Shown here: positions 37,988 to 48,056 of the stretch, piece after piece
Layout of the letters: every line of letters starts with the position of its first letter
Position numbering within the stretch: position 1 is the stretch's first letter
Origin: Pachypanchax playfairii
Taxonomy: Eukaryota > Chordata > Actinopteri > Cyprinodontiformes > Aplocheilidae
DNA: 64,000 bases
Direction of reading: 5' to 3'
Assembly: GCA_006937955.1 (NCBI GenBank)
Contig: SSNP01000010.1
Coordinates: 4,910,697-4,974,696, forward strand
Notes under the pieces: model-generated
The model's input: only the letters and a program-made list of their open reading frames with translations
Database searches by the model: none
What the model was told of the DNA's origin: nothing
Translations under genes and position numbers: made by a program

Positions 37988-39309
37988 GTGTGAGACGACC
38001 TCCTGAGCTGGAGAGGACCAATCACAGTGTCCATTACACCCTTCTGATAGCTTGTGTTTTGGTGGCTTTTGTCCTTGGAGCCTTCGTCTCTGGTTTTCTG
38101 GTCTCATGCTACTGTAACCACACAGGCAACAAGACAAAGAAGCTTTCAAAAGATCCTGAAGCCCCAATACCACACGCCTTGTCTCTCCGTAGTCTGGCAA
38201 AGCTCAATGGTCTCCTGGACAGCCAGTGTAAGGAAGACAAACTGGAGGTGTCCTCTCCTAAGATCTACAATTCTTTCTTTACCAACAGCAAGGAACATCA
38301 TCCACCAAGAAGAAACGGCCATCATGGAATAACAATGGGAGATCTGGTTCACCCTCACCATCACCACCTTCACCCCTCCTCAGAGCTGTCTGGTCTCCCT
38401 ACACCAGACTCAACCCCAGAACTACCAATTAAGAGCATGAAAGCTTTCAAGAATCAGTGGGAAAAGAATCAGAATTGCAACAATGCCAAGGAACCAAAGT
38501 CTCACAACATTGGTTCCAGGCCCAGTTCAGCTCTGCTTCACCAACAGGTTTTCCCCTATCCCCATGGCCTGTCCAATGGACAGCTAGTGGTTGGTCACCT
38601 GCATCCAGAGGAACGTAAAATCCATAATGTTGAGCGTGTGTTATCACAGCCATACCTTGGTTACTCCCAGAAGGTGATGGAGGTAACTTCACTGGATGAG
38701 CTTCTGAAGCACATCCATGATGCAAACAGCAGCAAGAACTCCCAATTAATGAGTCCGTCAGGCCTTATGGCCAGTGGAGGTGGAGGACAGCTTGCTTTTT
38801 CCAACAGAATTCAACCTCAAATTCCTGAGACAGAATCTGCCCCTTACTACAGCTCCTCCACTTTACCCCGAGACAGTCTCACTCGTCGCATGGATGTTCC
38901 TCCTGACATCCCCTCCCATCACCAGTCCACTCTAGAGAGGAGGCACTCCTCCCAGCGACACTCATTGATTGCTGCAGCTACTAAAATGCCTACTGCAGGT
39001 GTACTAGGAAGTGGAGGAGGAATGATCCCCCGTCAGCACAGCTTCAACCAACGAAATGGTGGGCCCCATCAACCACCTCCCCTTTTGGCACGGATGAACT
39101 CAACAGGCAGCGCCTGTGAGGTTCACTATCCCCTCATCCCAAATGGGTATCTGGCACGCCAACAAAGTTATAATGGAGAACAGCAGGAGGTCCAGCACAG
39201 AGGTGCTATTGTTCGCCGGGCATCCTCTCTCAAACCTGATGTCCCCCCTAAACCTCTGTTCATACCTGCTACGTCTCCAGTGAATGAACAAGGAAAATAT
39301 AACTACTGA
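37988..39309 (+). CDS. sema6c: sema6c last coding exon (membrane helix and whole cytoplasmic tail)
   Basis: 1322 nt, phase 1 in, ending GGAAAATATAACTAC-TGA. It opens VRRPPELERTNHSVHYT (with an NHS sequon), then a hydrophobic helix at about 38035-38118 (LLIACVLVAFVLGAFVSGFL) followed by cysteines likely to be palmitoylated. The roughly 397-residue tail holds PHALSLRSLAKLNG, a His-rich patch (38350-38376), LPTPDSTPELP and NQNCNNAKE (38395-38492), EVTSLDELLKHIHD (about 38680-38720), repeated RRHSSQRHS and RQHSFNQR basic-serine motifs, and SLKPDVPPKPLF (39226-39260), ending GKYNY. Class 6 tails bind EVL/Ena and SH3 proteins through proline motifs; that function is inferred. Human SEMA6C ends GRFNF and shares the SLRSLA, TPELP and EVTTLEELL blocks. 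Confidence 0.97.
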
Positions 39310-39787
39310 AAAAGTTGACTCGTGGACTAAAGGGCATTGTCCAAATTGTGTCATCTATAATGAACTTCCTTTTGAAGAAACACCATGGGTTTGAGGTTGC
39401 AGACCCTCACCAGACAACACAAGTTGCGTAGTAGCAATTCTCACTGTGGACAAAAGCCTCAACCAAACTTATTTCCACTTTTTTTTTTTTTTGTCCAACA
39501 AATATCTTTGTACCATATTGGTATTGTTCAGCTTCTTGCTTATTCTACAACCACGGACTCAGGTGATGTAATGCCACCTCATTATATTAGGCTGCCAATG
39601 TCCTCAATGTGGATTTACTATGAAACTTAGTTTTTGGACAAGTTAATGTACAAACTTGGCACATGTTAAAGACTTAAAAGCCAGAGGCTCCTGCAATGCT
39701 TCAGTTTTTTTCTTTTGCTTAACATTTTTTGATGTAGTGTTTGTATCCAGTGACCACCCACCCCATCCTCGAATGTGTTTATATTAT

Positions 39788-39855
39788 GCATGTGTGTGTA
39801 TATACAGTATATGTGTGTTTATACCCACACCGTATATGTATACATATACATATGC
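39788..39855 (+). repeat. Imperfect TG/TA microsatellite in 3' UTR
   Basis: Alternating purine-pyrimidine sequence with tgtgtgtgtatata at one end and gtatacatatacatatg at the other. Confidence 0.8.
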
Positions 39856-40632
39856 AGTAATTGTAACCTGTGGTGAAAAGTCAGCAAACTTCCCTGAAAG
39901 TAGTTATGTCTTTGCCTTATATATTTTTTTATTTTGGGGTATACAAAATGCTCATCTACCCCACAAGTTTATAATTTGGAGACACCAAATTCTGCACTTA
40001 ATTAACAAGTTGGCTAAAGATTCTTCATTTATGTTGATCTGTACTTTTAAAAAAAGTGGCTTCTCTGAAATTTTCTTCACTTTACTACAGTTCATTTTTG
40101 ACTCGTCGAGAAAATAATTACATATAAATTCCAAAAAGTTTTTTAAAATGTTTAGTTAACTTTCACTTTGTTGTAACAATGCTTTTTGATGTAATCTTAC
40201 TTTAGTAAAGTCTGTTTATTTCTCTTTAAATGGGGACACATCTAGAAGGAACATATATTTGTGGGTAGAGTATCAGAGTCGAGTTGTTGAATTTTGTCCA
40301 TGAAAAATGTGCTAAATCATCCCTGCCACTATTTAGTAGCTTATTCTTCCTTTTACTCTTGTTTTTTGTTTTTTATTGGATTAAATGATTGAAGTCTGGT
40401 TAAGCAAGACATTACCTTCAGACACTGCTTCCACTAAAAGTTATGACCCTATCGTTGTACCATATGCTGATGCATATCGTTCTCTGCATCCTCCCTACAC
40501 TATGACTCTGCAATCCAACTGCTGTTGGTCGTACTTGGATCCATCAATGAGCCCAACTCTCCTATATATGCTAAGGTTCCAGTGCACATGTTGCTAACTC
40601 CATTTCAAATGGGCCTGGAGGTGAAGTGCATG

Positions 40633-40675
40633 ACAGCCAATCTCTGGCAGCACTCTTGGACCAGAGATTGGCTGT
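40633..40675 (+). other. Perfect 15-bp stem-loop in 3' UTR
   Basis: The arm acagccaatctctgg (40633-40647) is matched exactly by its reverse complement ccagagattggctgt (40661-40675), with a 13-nt loop. Outside the stem tgc and gca can also pair across a small internal loop. It could be an RNA structure or the trace of a small inverted duplication. Confidence 0.85.
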
Positions 40676-41476
40676 GAGCATTCTGTTCCAGAGTGTCTAG
40701 ATAGATAGTCATCAGCCATATCATCCTACAAACCTTGACTGCCGATCTGTAGGTTGTCCTAAGTGTTGACAGGGTGTGTAAATGGTCTTGTTGGAATGTC
40801 CACTTCCCTGTCCCTGCCATCCCTTGTAATATAATCTTGGTCTTTAATTTGAAGATGCTCACTCCAAATAATCATGCAGCTTTGTTTTGCAGAACACTGG
40901 CTTGAAGGTGCCCATGTCATAGTGTTCTTGAAGCACACAGGTGCTACTAATCAGGCAACAGTCAGCTTTGATTTTCAGCACCTGGGGTATCAGAAGCTCC
41001 AAAACTCTAAGCTCTAGTCAATTGCATAATAAGCTGTTGGATATTGGTAAGTTTTCATGGGCACAGCCTATATGCTGAACTCTGATGCTTAACCCACAAA
41101 AGTATTTTCCTTACAAGAGTGCCTCCATTTAAGGGGAATAAACAGGCTTTGAAGCTACAACAGACATACATGTAGTTGTATAAGATTAAGATGTAATAGA
41201 AGAAGCATTGTTACATACATACATATATCCATATCCACTCCCCACCCCCTTTCAAGATTGGTGCTGGTAACATACTCTGAAATGGAACGAGAGAATAATT
41301 CATACTTTTGGACCTACTGAGACTCTGACAAATATGCCATATAGTGTTACACAAGAATGAACATAAAACATAGAATGAACTGCAGTTATTATTATTAACG
41401 TTGTGGCTATTGGTTGTAAATAAAGGAATAATTACTAGCCAAATTTTAACTGTATGTGTAAATGTGTGCCTTATTT

Positions 41477-41482
41477 AATAAA
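41477..41482 (+). terminator. Candidate proximal poly(A) signal AATAAA
   Basis: AATAAA followed at once by a GT-rich element (cgtgtgtc), the usual arrangement for cleavage and polyadenylation. Another AATAAA overlaps a Pumilio-type site at 41420-41425. Confidence 0.5.
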
Positions 41483-42935
41483 CGTGTGTCACATGGGGGT
41501 AATGCAAGGGGTTCACATGGCTACTATGCTACAGTGTATTGTAGGTGTTTGATTAACATGGTGTCAGTATTTGTCATCAAGTATCTAGAGTTTATTTGAA
41601 GAGTTTCATTCCAGAATGAGGCATCAAGATATTCATCACCTACTTTAATACATTTATAGAACACAAAGGTTAATGCAAAGTGTTTGTTTTATCTTTTTCC
41701 TTTGTTCCTACAAAATATTTTTAGTTGGTTTGATTTATAAAAAATAGTCATTCAAAATTCATATGTATTCATTTAGGTGTATTTTATTTTTAAGAATGAT
41801 GTTGTGTTTTGGAATGAAACTCTTCTTGTATCATTTGTTCTGCTTTTCATCCCAAAGTGTGAGCCAACAGATTCATTTTTGGGGAGTGTTGGCCAAAGCT
41901 AGTGCACAGCCAGAGATTGCAATTGTTCACATTTGATTTTCTCTGTATTATATTGATCTCTAATGCCACTTCCCGTCTAAGTGCCATTATTTTGTGTTTT
42001 TTTCCCCACAGTTCCTCTTAAATCGTCATTTACATTTAACTAATTCAGATAATAGAATGTTGAATTTCACTCGTGTTATATCTTGGTTCATATTTGAGAA
42101 TCAGTTCTGTTCCCTGTGCTTTTTTTCTGCTTTCAATTAGTGTTAGAAAACAGAGGATGATGCTGGGCTTCTACTTTGGCTGGTTTTGTAGATTTTGATT
42201 TTCCCGTATCACAGAGAATGCAATACATAATGATCCGACAGGCTGAGATTGTGTGTTAGACTGAATTTTGGTTAGTGTTGGGGGATATCTATTCACACGT
42301 AGATGTGCTGCCAAAAATCTACATGTTCTGAGGATTTTTCAGAGATGGTGATTCAGTTCAACATACAGACATATAGAATCATCCCTACAAAAGTATGCCA
42401 CTGTTTCCACTTTTCAGGAGAGTCACTATAATAAAAGGTTGACTAGAAATGTGATCAGTTCTGTGAAAATGTTCTGAAAATGATTTTTACTGATTAAAAT
42501 TTCCCGGAGCTCTTTTGACCCAGTGTGAAGTTTACCATTTGTACCGCCTAATAAGGTAAAAATGAAGCAAAATATTGTCAATCATAACATCTGCTAAAAG
42601 AAAACTAAGTTTATTTGCATATTACCAGGCAGGAGATCACAAAATTGCTTTTTAGGCAAGAAATTTAAATCATTCAAAGTTAAGAAGATAATGTGTTTTC
42701 AGTGTTGTGGTGGCTGCAGGTTTATCTTTTCTAACCTGATGGTCACAGATTGTGTGAGAAATGGGAATATCTCAGCTCTGAAAGCTCTGTCGATGTTTGA
42801 TTTTGTGTAAATACATTATCTCTGGATGGGATCTCATTTCAGTATTATGTTTTTCTCTGTTTGTTTTCCAGGCTACGCCTCTTATATTAATTTGGTCTCA
42901 CAAAGTACTGATGTATGTCTCTTATACTAGGAATC

Positions 42936-42941
42936 AATAAA
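42936..42941 (+). terminator. Candidate distal poly(A) signal AATAAA
   Basis: AATAAA with the GT-rich stretch catgtgtctcactggtga 20-40 nt downstream. The sequence between here and the stop codon has no other gene signal, so this may end the long 3' UTR form. Confidence 0.5.
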
Positions 42942-42957
42942 ATGCAAAAGATGATAC

Positions 42958-45132
42958 ATGTGTCTCACTGGTGAATATGTCAGGAAAATCCAAAATAATA
43001 CAAACACAGAAACGGTCCTTTGCATTGATCTCACATCACATTGATAATTTATCACTGATTCTGTAGATTGTGTTGGTCCAGGATACGACATGTGATTGCA
43101 CGGTAAGTAATCATCATGTTTAATGCTTCCCTGCATGAAGCAAAATGTTAAATTGTCAAGAACGTCTAAGTGTCAAACGTTTCCTTTACTGGAACTTGAA
43201 CTCGAGGACTGTTTGCTGCACTAGAGCAAAATTTAAATTCAGTTGCTTACTTATATTGTCCCCGCAGGCAATTACATGAGATAATAAACAGTCATGGTGT
43301 GACAGTACCCCACAGTGTGTAAACAACCAGGAGGTCCAGGGTCATGTTGAGAGACTTCATTTTTGCTTGGTTTATGTTGGTGCAAACACTGGAGTTTATT
43401 TGGTTCTAAAGAAACTATACAAATGGTTAACTGGTAAAATATAACACACATAGTCTTTTATATTACTGGTTGTTTACATTTATTTTCTTAAGTTTCAGAT
43501 TGCAGTGCTTTTTTTTTTTTTTTGAGGGTCTGCAAAAAGTTGTGATGGTAATACAACAGACGAGAAATGTATTTGAAATGCAAAGCAAACACAACAAAAC
43601 CCATCTTACAACTGGATGATATAAACCACTTTTTATCTGTAATTTTGCAGATTCAGCTTGAATTTAAAGAATCCCAGTTGAGAAAAAAAAACACTGTAGA
43701 TTATCTTTGAAACGTAGCTAGAAAACACAACTTTTTAATCACAGTCACATTGTGTTTCCTGCTGAACTTTCTAATAAACCAGGGTTTATGCAAACTGATT
43801 ATAAATGTAAAGCACTTCGAATAACAAGAGAACAGGCATTTTTAGAAGCGTCTCTGCTTCACTGACATCCCTTGCTGTTCTTTTGTAAATGCACCACAGC
43901 AGAGGTGTTTATCAGTAAACTGATTTTTGTGTTGAGTCAAAATTAGGTTTTCCAGTGAAAGGACTATCACGGGTGGTTAGATTGACCTTTTAGATGAAAT
44001 TGTTCTTCTAATGAGGTGCTATTGATTAGTTGATGCAATCATACTCCCTGGAGCTTATTAGATGATCATCTCTCCATTTGTGTGAGTTCCTTCCTGCATG
44101 TCATGGTGAGAAGCGATGCTGAAAAATGGTGGTGTTAGTTAAAGTGAAGCTTGAACTGAGCCTGTCTAATGGACAGTAATTAGCCACACCTTATTTATTG
44201 GATTCCTACAGACTTCCTGTCGGTGAACAGTGCCATCATAAAGGTCAGGCTGTTTTTTTTTCAATCCCAATTGCTTTTTGTTTCCGTTAGGTGGCTGCTG
44301 ATGATGAATGAGTGCCAACAGAAATGAGCCTCCACTGAAGCCACTATTTTACATGTCACTGAGACTAATCCCAGCTAAAAGAAATGTCGTTTAAAGTGTT
44401 GCTAAAGTGTTGCTTGCATAATTTAGCTTGCAGTATTACCACTTGTAACTCTAGTTGACACAGAGGTGACGGGAAGCACTGTTGCAGGAGAGTTTTATAG
44501 TGTCTTCTCTGTGATTGATCACGTAACGTTTTTTTTTCTATGTACTGTGAGGTTTATGGGCTTGATGCGCATTTACGAAACCATCCTTATTATTTATATT
44601 GAAATTCATTGCCAAACACAGCTTCCTTAGATCCTTAGTTGGGTGTTAATTCCTTCTGAGTGTAAAGATATTTTTCAGTTCTGATGATCTGGCTGCTCAA
44701 TTTTGAATCATTTTACCAAACACGAAACATACCAATATGTTTCTCTTTCGCTGTTGTTGAAGGAGAAATTTATACCTCAAGACGACGGCTTGTATCCACG
44801 TTGCATTAGATACACTATGATTTATTACAGCATTGTGTTTAAAGAAACTGCAGTCGCTTAATATTTATCTGAGAGTGTTAAGTTTACTAAAGTTGGCCAA
44901 CATAACTAAAATCTTTAGTGTTTGTTTGGGTTTTTGGCTGTTTATCTTTCTTTAACAGAACAGTGATAATCTACATCCTTTAAAATGTTTTCTGTAAAAA
45001 ATACATATGAAAAGTTTCTATCTTTCTGATACAGATAGTCTTAGAAAGAGAATAGAGCTACTTCTGACCCAAGTAATGAGGTAATGGCTAGTGACAGTGA
45101 GTTTAGTTCTAAAGTGAATTATTGTTGTTTAA
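42958..45132. other. Intergenic, no gene seen
   Basis: AT-rich. A non-repetitive TAAT-rich segment near 43920-44380 could be regulatory. Poly(T) run near 43508-43523. Confidence 0.6.
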
Positions 45133-45612
45133 AGCAGAACTAAGTAAGTTTTTTCACCTCAATAAATGTTTTCTAGAGTCCCTGTGGGGGTAAACAAGGA
45201 CTTGGCGGGGTGATTCGTGGGTCCCTCCCCTCCCTCCGGGGTCTGTGTCCTGAAAGCAGCACTTGCAACTTTCAGTGGATCGGACCCGACTAATCTCGCG
45301 AGAACAAACCTGCTTTACGGCACTCACACTCACGTACATAAATACAAGCATGAAGCCCTTGCCGTTGTTAGCAACGCCACCCTTAGGAGCGCAAAGATGA
45401 CAATAATACTCACCTGTCGAGACATTTTCTTGGTTTTGTTTTTCTTTCTTCTTGCAAAAGCGTTCTCTGCGCGTTGTTGTTGGGGGGGCGGCGGCGGGGT
45501 GGAGTGGGGGGGGGGTCTGCGGCGGCGGCGGCGGCGGGGGAACGTTACGACAGTGAGCTTTCACAGGGGACCAGTAGGGGGAGAGCGAGAGCAAAACTTA
45601 CTTAGTTCTGCT
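45133..45612 (+). mobile_element. Non-autonomous TIR DNA transposon (MITE-like), copy 1
   Basis: 480 bp bounded by inverted ends: left agcagaactaagtaagtttt, right aaaacttacttagttctgct. Immediately outside is TTAA on the left, but AAGG on the right. The interior is unusually CpG- and G-rich with a (GGC)n tract (45481-45540). The same element occurs inverted at 61610-62086. Open frames of about 147 codons on both strands are side effects of GC-rich sequence and show no transposase motif. The superfamily is unproved; TTAA at three of the four ends would suit a piggyBac-like target. Confidence 0.85.
45481..45540 (+). repeat. (GGC)n / G-run tract with quadruplex potential
   Basis: Runs of 5 to 9 guanines interspersed with GGC units inside the TIR element. 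The other copy has a shorter version on the opposite strand (61682-61738), so the tract has changed length since the copies diverged. Confidence 0.9.
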
Positions 45613-47268
45613 AAGGATAATCCCAAAAATATTATAGGAGTTTATACAATGGCCATTTTATAAGCCTTTATATCACCATCAATTTATCTTGATTTTTTGT
45701 TATAAATAATTATCTGGTCATTTACAGCAGAAACTAGCAACATAGCATTAACTTTATGTATTTTATTGCTTCAAGATTGGACAATTCCTCGTACTTATTG
45801 CCTAGCAATTATAAAAAAAAAAATCCCTGAAAAATGTTCTGTGGATGTAAAACATGATTAAGATGAACAAACTGAAAGGTAAGTTACTTTAGATACTGAT
45901 GCAGTTTGAGTGGTTTCTGCAGAGTAACTAGTGAATAGGTTATTAATGTCTGCTCCCCAAAAAGAATCCTTTTAGTTTGTTTAGATTTTGCCATCAAACA
46001 TTTTCAGGATTAAAATGCTTTAGTTAAACAACCATTTTGTGAGAAGAGTATGAGGTCAATAAGTTTTAAGTTTCTACAGATCCTCCTGACAGAGATGCAC
46101 AAGCAGCACACAAAAGCCACAATATAATTAGTTATGTTGTGATTGTTACTAGAAATATCTATGCAGCTAGTATGAAATGCTACAAGTTCCTTGAAGATAA
46201 ATTCCAATTTCAAACGCTTTTAAAAGTTTTTATGCTGTTTACACCAGCACACAGTTTTAAAGGTTAGTTTATATTAAAAGTTTAATCAGTTTTGTTATGT
46301 ACTTTATCTGAGCAAAGGTTTGTGCTATAGGTAATGGTTTTTATAACTCATTTTATTCTCATTCCTTTTATTCTCAGAAGCATCTCGCATCATGAGCTGA
46401 AACCTAAAAATAAGCCTCCATGTTGCCTGGAGCAACAGCCAAATCATTTGTTTTCTCTCAAGAATGTGCAGCATTGGGGTAAGTCTGATGAGTTTACAGG
46501 TGTTGTTATTTTAAAATCACCCCAAATGTTCTACAGCAACAACATTTGATTTTTAGTGCTTTTAAATGTTTTAATAAATAAAAGAAACTTTATTAAAAAC
46601 ATTGTAGTAACATTGATGGGAAAATCAAATTTTCTTTACAAAACAAGCCCGGTCACTTTCCTCCCCAGATGTTGCTGACAGGTGACTACGTAGATTTCTG
46701 AACAGGTTTAGATGTTGTCAGCTATTCCAACATGACCGTTTGCACCTTTCCAACAAACCTCCTCCACACCTACCCCCAAAATATATATATTTTTGCACAA
46801 ATAAAGACTTTGAATTCTCCGTGTATGGCTTTGACAGCTGTGCTCTGACAGCGGGCATCACAATTCATTATGTTTCTGCCGGAAGCAGCTTCAAAGGGCT
46901 GAGAAGGGGCTCTAACCATGTCAGTGGCTGTGATTATTTCACCACCACTGACAGGTTGCCAGTGATTCTTTTATATATTCTTCTCCTCTATAAAACCAGC
47001 AGATGTTTGGAGAACACAGATTCTGATTTCAGGACACGTGTAGTGTTCTTTGTTCCATATTTGAAGTCGTGCTCCTGCATCAGCATTTCGTAGCTTTTTC
47101 CAAAGCCTTACCTTATATTTACTCATTCATCACTGTCACCAGCTTCTAAAGTAAAAAATCCAGCCTTTTCTTTTGTCATGAAGAAACCTGATGTGTTGAA
47201 CTCCAAACAATCATGTTCATATTTTACACAAAACATAATTTTAGTTAGGACATTGAAAAATTTATTTT
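45613..47268. other. Intergenic, no gene seen
   Basis: AT-rich; open frames at 46334 and 46740 show no recognisable product. No repeat identified. Confidence 0.55.
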
Positions 47269-47400
47269 AGGGATTCACCAATACTGGTATTGGGTATCAG
47301 GGCCGATACCATTAAAATGTACTCGTATCGGTTAGTTAACTGATACCAGTTAGTTAACTGATACCATGAACAGATACTTAAAATGTGGAAACTCTGCCAT
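47269..47400 (+). mobile_element. hAT-like transposon end fragment
   Basis: tagggattcaccaatactgg followed by tattgggtatcagggccgatacc resembles the recurrent GTGCACCGATACTGGTATCGG type of hAT terminus common in vertebrates. An internal 18-bp unit (gttagttaactgatacca) is tandemly repeated at about 47334-47369. No other end is seen, so it appears truncated. Confidence 0.55.
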
Positions 47401-47502
47401 AATTCCTCCATATTTTAATATTCTGACTTGCCGCGATACAGATTCAACAAACTGTTGAAAAACTGTAAATCATCAGAAAAAATTCCTAGAAAAATGTGAA
47501 AA

Positions 47503-48056
47503 TTAAAGAGGCCCTTCCATTAAAAATGGTTTTTCTGAGGTTTCTGTTGAATAGTTTAGCTCCACAGGTGTTCTTACCTTCATAGTGGGTGTGAAAACAG
47601 ATCAACAACTTCTCTTTCAGTTTTTATCTCTCAAGTTCGAACAGTACTTGTTTCGTCCTTTGTTCGTTAGTATTCAGCAGCTCCTGCAGTTGAAATCACT
47701 CCTAGCAGGCTGCTGGCTAACAGCTGTAGCATAAGACGTAACAAACCAGAAGAGAATACGTGTCTGTTGCCATGCGCAGTGGGGCACAAAACAGTAAGCC
47801 TTGCTCTCATAGGCTAGTTTGTTAGCCAATCTGAATCCAGCTAATTCGAATAATGAATATTAATGAGTTACAGCCCGAAGCCTGACGAAACAAGCTGAAT
47901 TTTGACGCAGACAGATTGAAAGGTCTGTTAATAAGTGTTTCCTAACGTTTTTTAAATATTTCCTGACGTTTTTTAGATCTAAAATGTTTCATATTACAGG
48001 TTAATACTCAAGAAATAACCACAAAGTCATGAAATGTGTGTGAAATGGCGTCTTTG
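47503..48056 (+). mobile_element. Second TIR-type repeat, copy 1
   Basis: Starts ttaaagaggcccttccatt and ends with the imperfect inverse tgaaatggcgtcttt. The right 400 bp matches, in inverted orientation, the sequence at 50744-51160, for example around cctgacgttttttagat and cataagacgta. A short internal duplication of tttcctRacgtttttta (R = a or g) occurs near 47938-47977. Non-coding. Confidence 0.75.

Larger units (their letters stand above)
221..42957 (+). other. sema6c: Gene span: class 6 transmembrane semaphorin, SEMA6C-like (5' end outside window)
   Basis: Fourteen core coding exons (221-39309) join in consistent phase into 930 visible residues plus stop. By family comparison about 95-100 N-terminal residues, including the signal peptide, are missing upstream. 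Order in the visible protein: sema beta-propeller about 1-420, PSI about 424-455, short stalk to about 506, membrane helix about 507-534, cytoplasmic tail about 535-930. Class 6 semaphorins are type I surface proteins that bind plexin-A receptors and signal in both directions in axon guidance and cell migration. Assignment to 6C rather than 6A, 6B or 6D rests on GQARCPF, GKFKEQR, PGSCAG, the juncture DSVYG-VRR, and tail blocks LPTPDSTPELP, NQNCNNAKE and EVTSLDELL. The teleost gene may carry another name (for example a 6E label). The 3' end given is the distal candidate poly(A) site and is inferred. Confidence 0.9.
39310..42957 (+). other. sema6c: sema6c 3' untranslated region (extent inferred)
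   Basis: Follows the TGA directly. T- and A-rich, with a (TG/TA) tract near 39788-39855, two Pumilio-type sites (TGTAAATA at 41416-41423 and 42806-42813) and candidate poly(A) signals. Open frames inside (for example 39656-40117) are low complexity and not genes. The true end is not provable from sequence alone. Confidence 0.65.

Noticed and set aside
37919..38725. Minus-strand open frames opposite the last sema6c exon
   Set aside because: Antisense shadows of a strongly conserved coding exon.
39656..40117. Open frame of 153 codons after the sema6c stop
   Set aside because: Lies in the 3' UTR; composition is T-rich low complexity and no family is recognisable.
45154..45663. Overlapping open frames of about 147 codons on both strands
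   Set aside because: They lie inside a GC-rich TIR element, recur in the second copy at 61601-62065 with indels in the GC tract, and show no protein motif.
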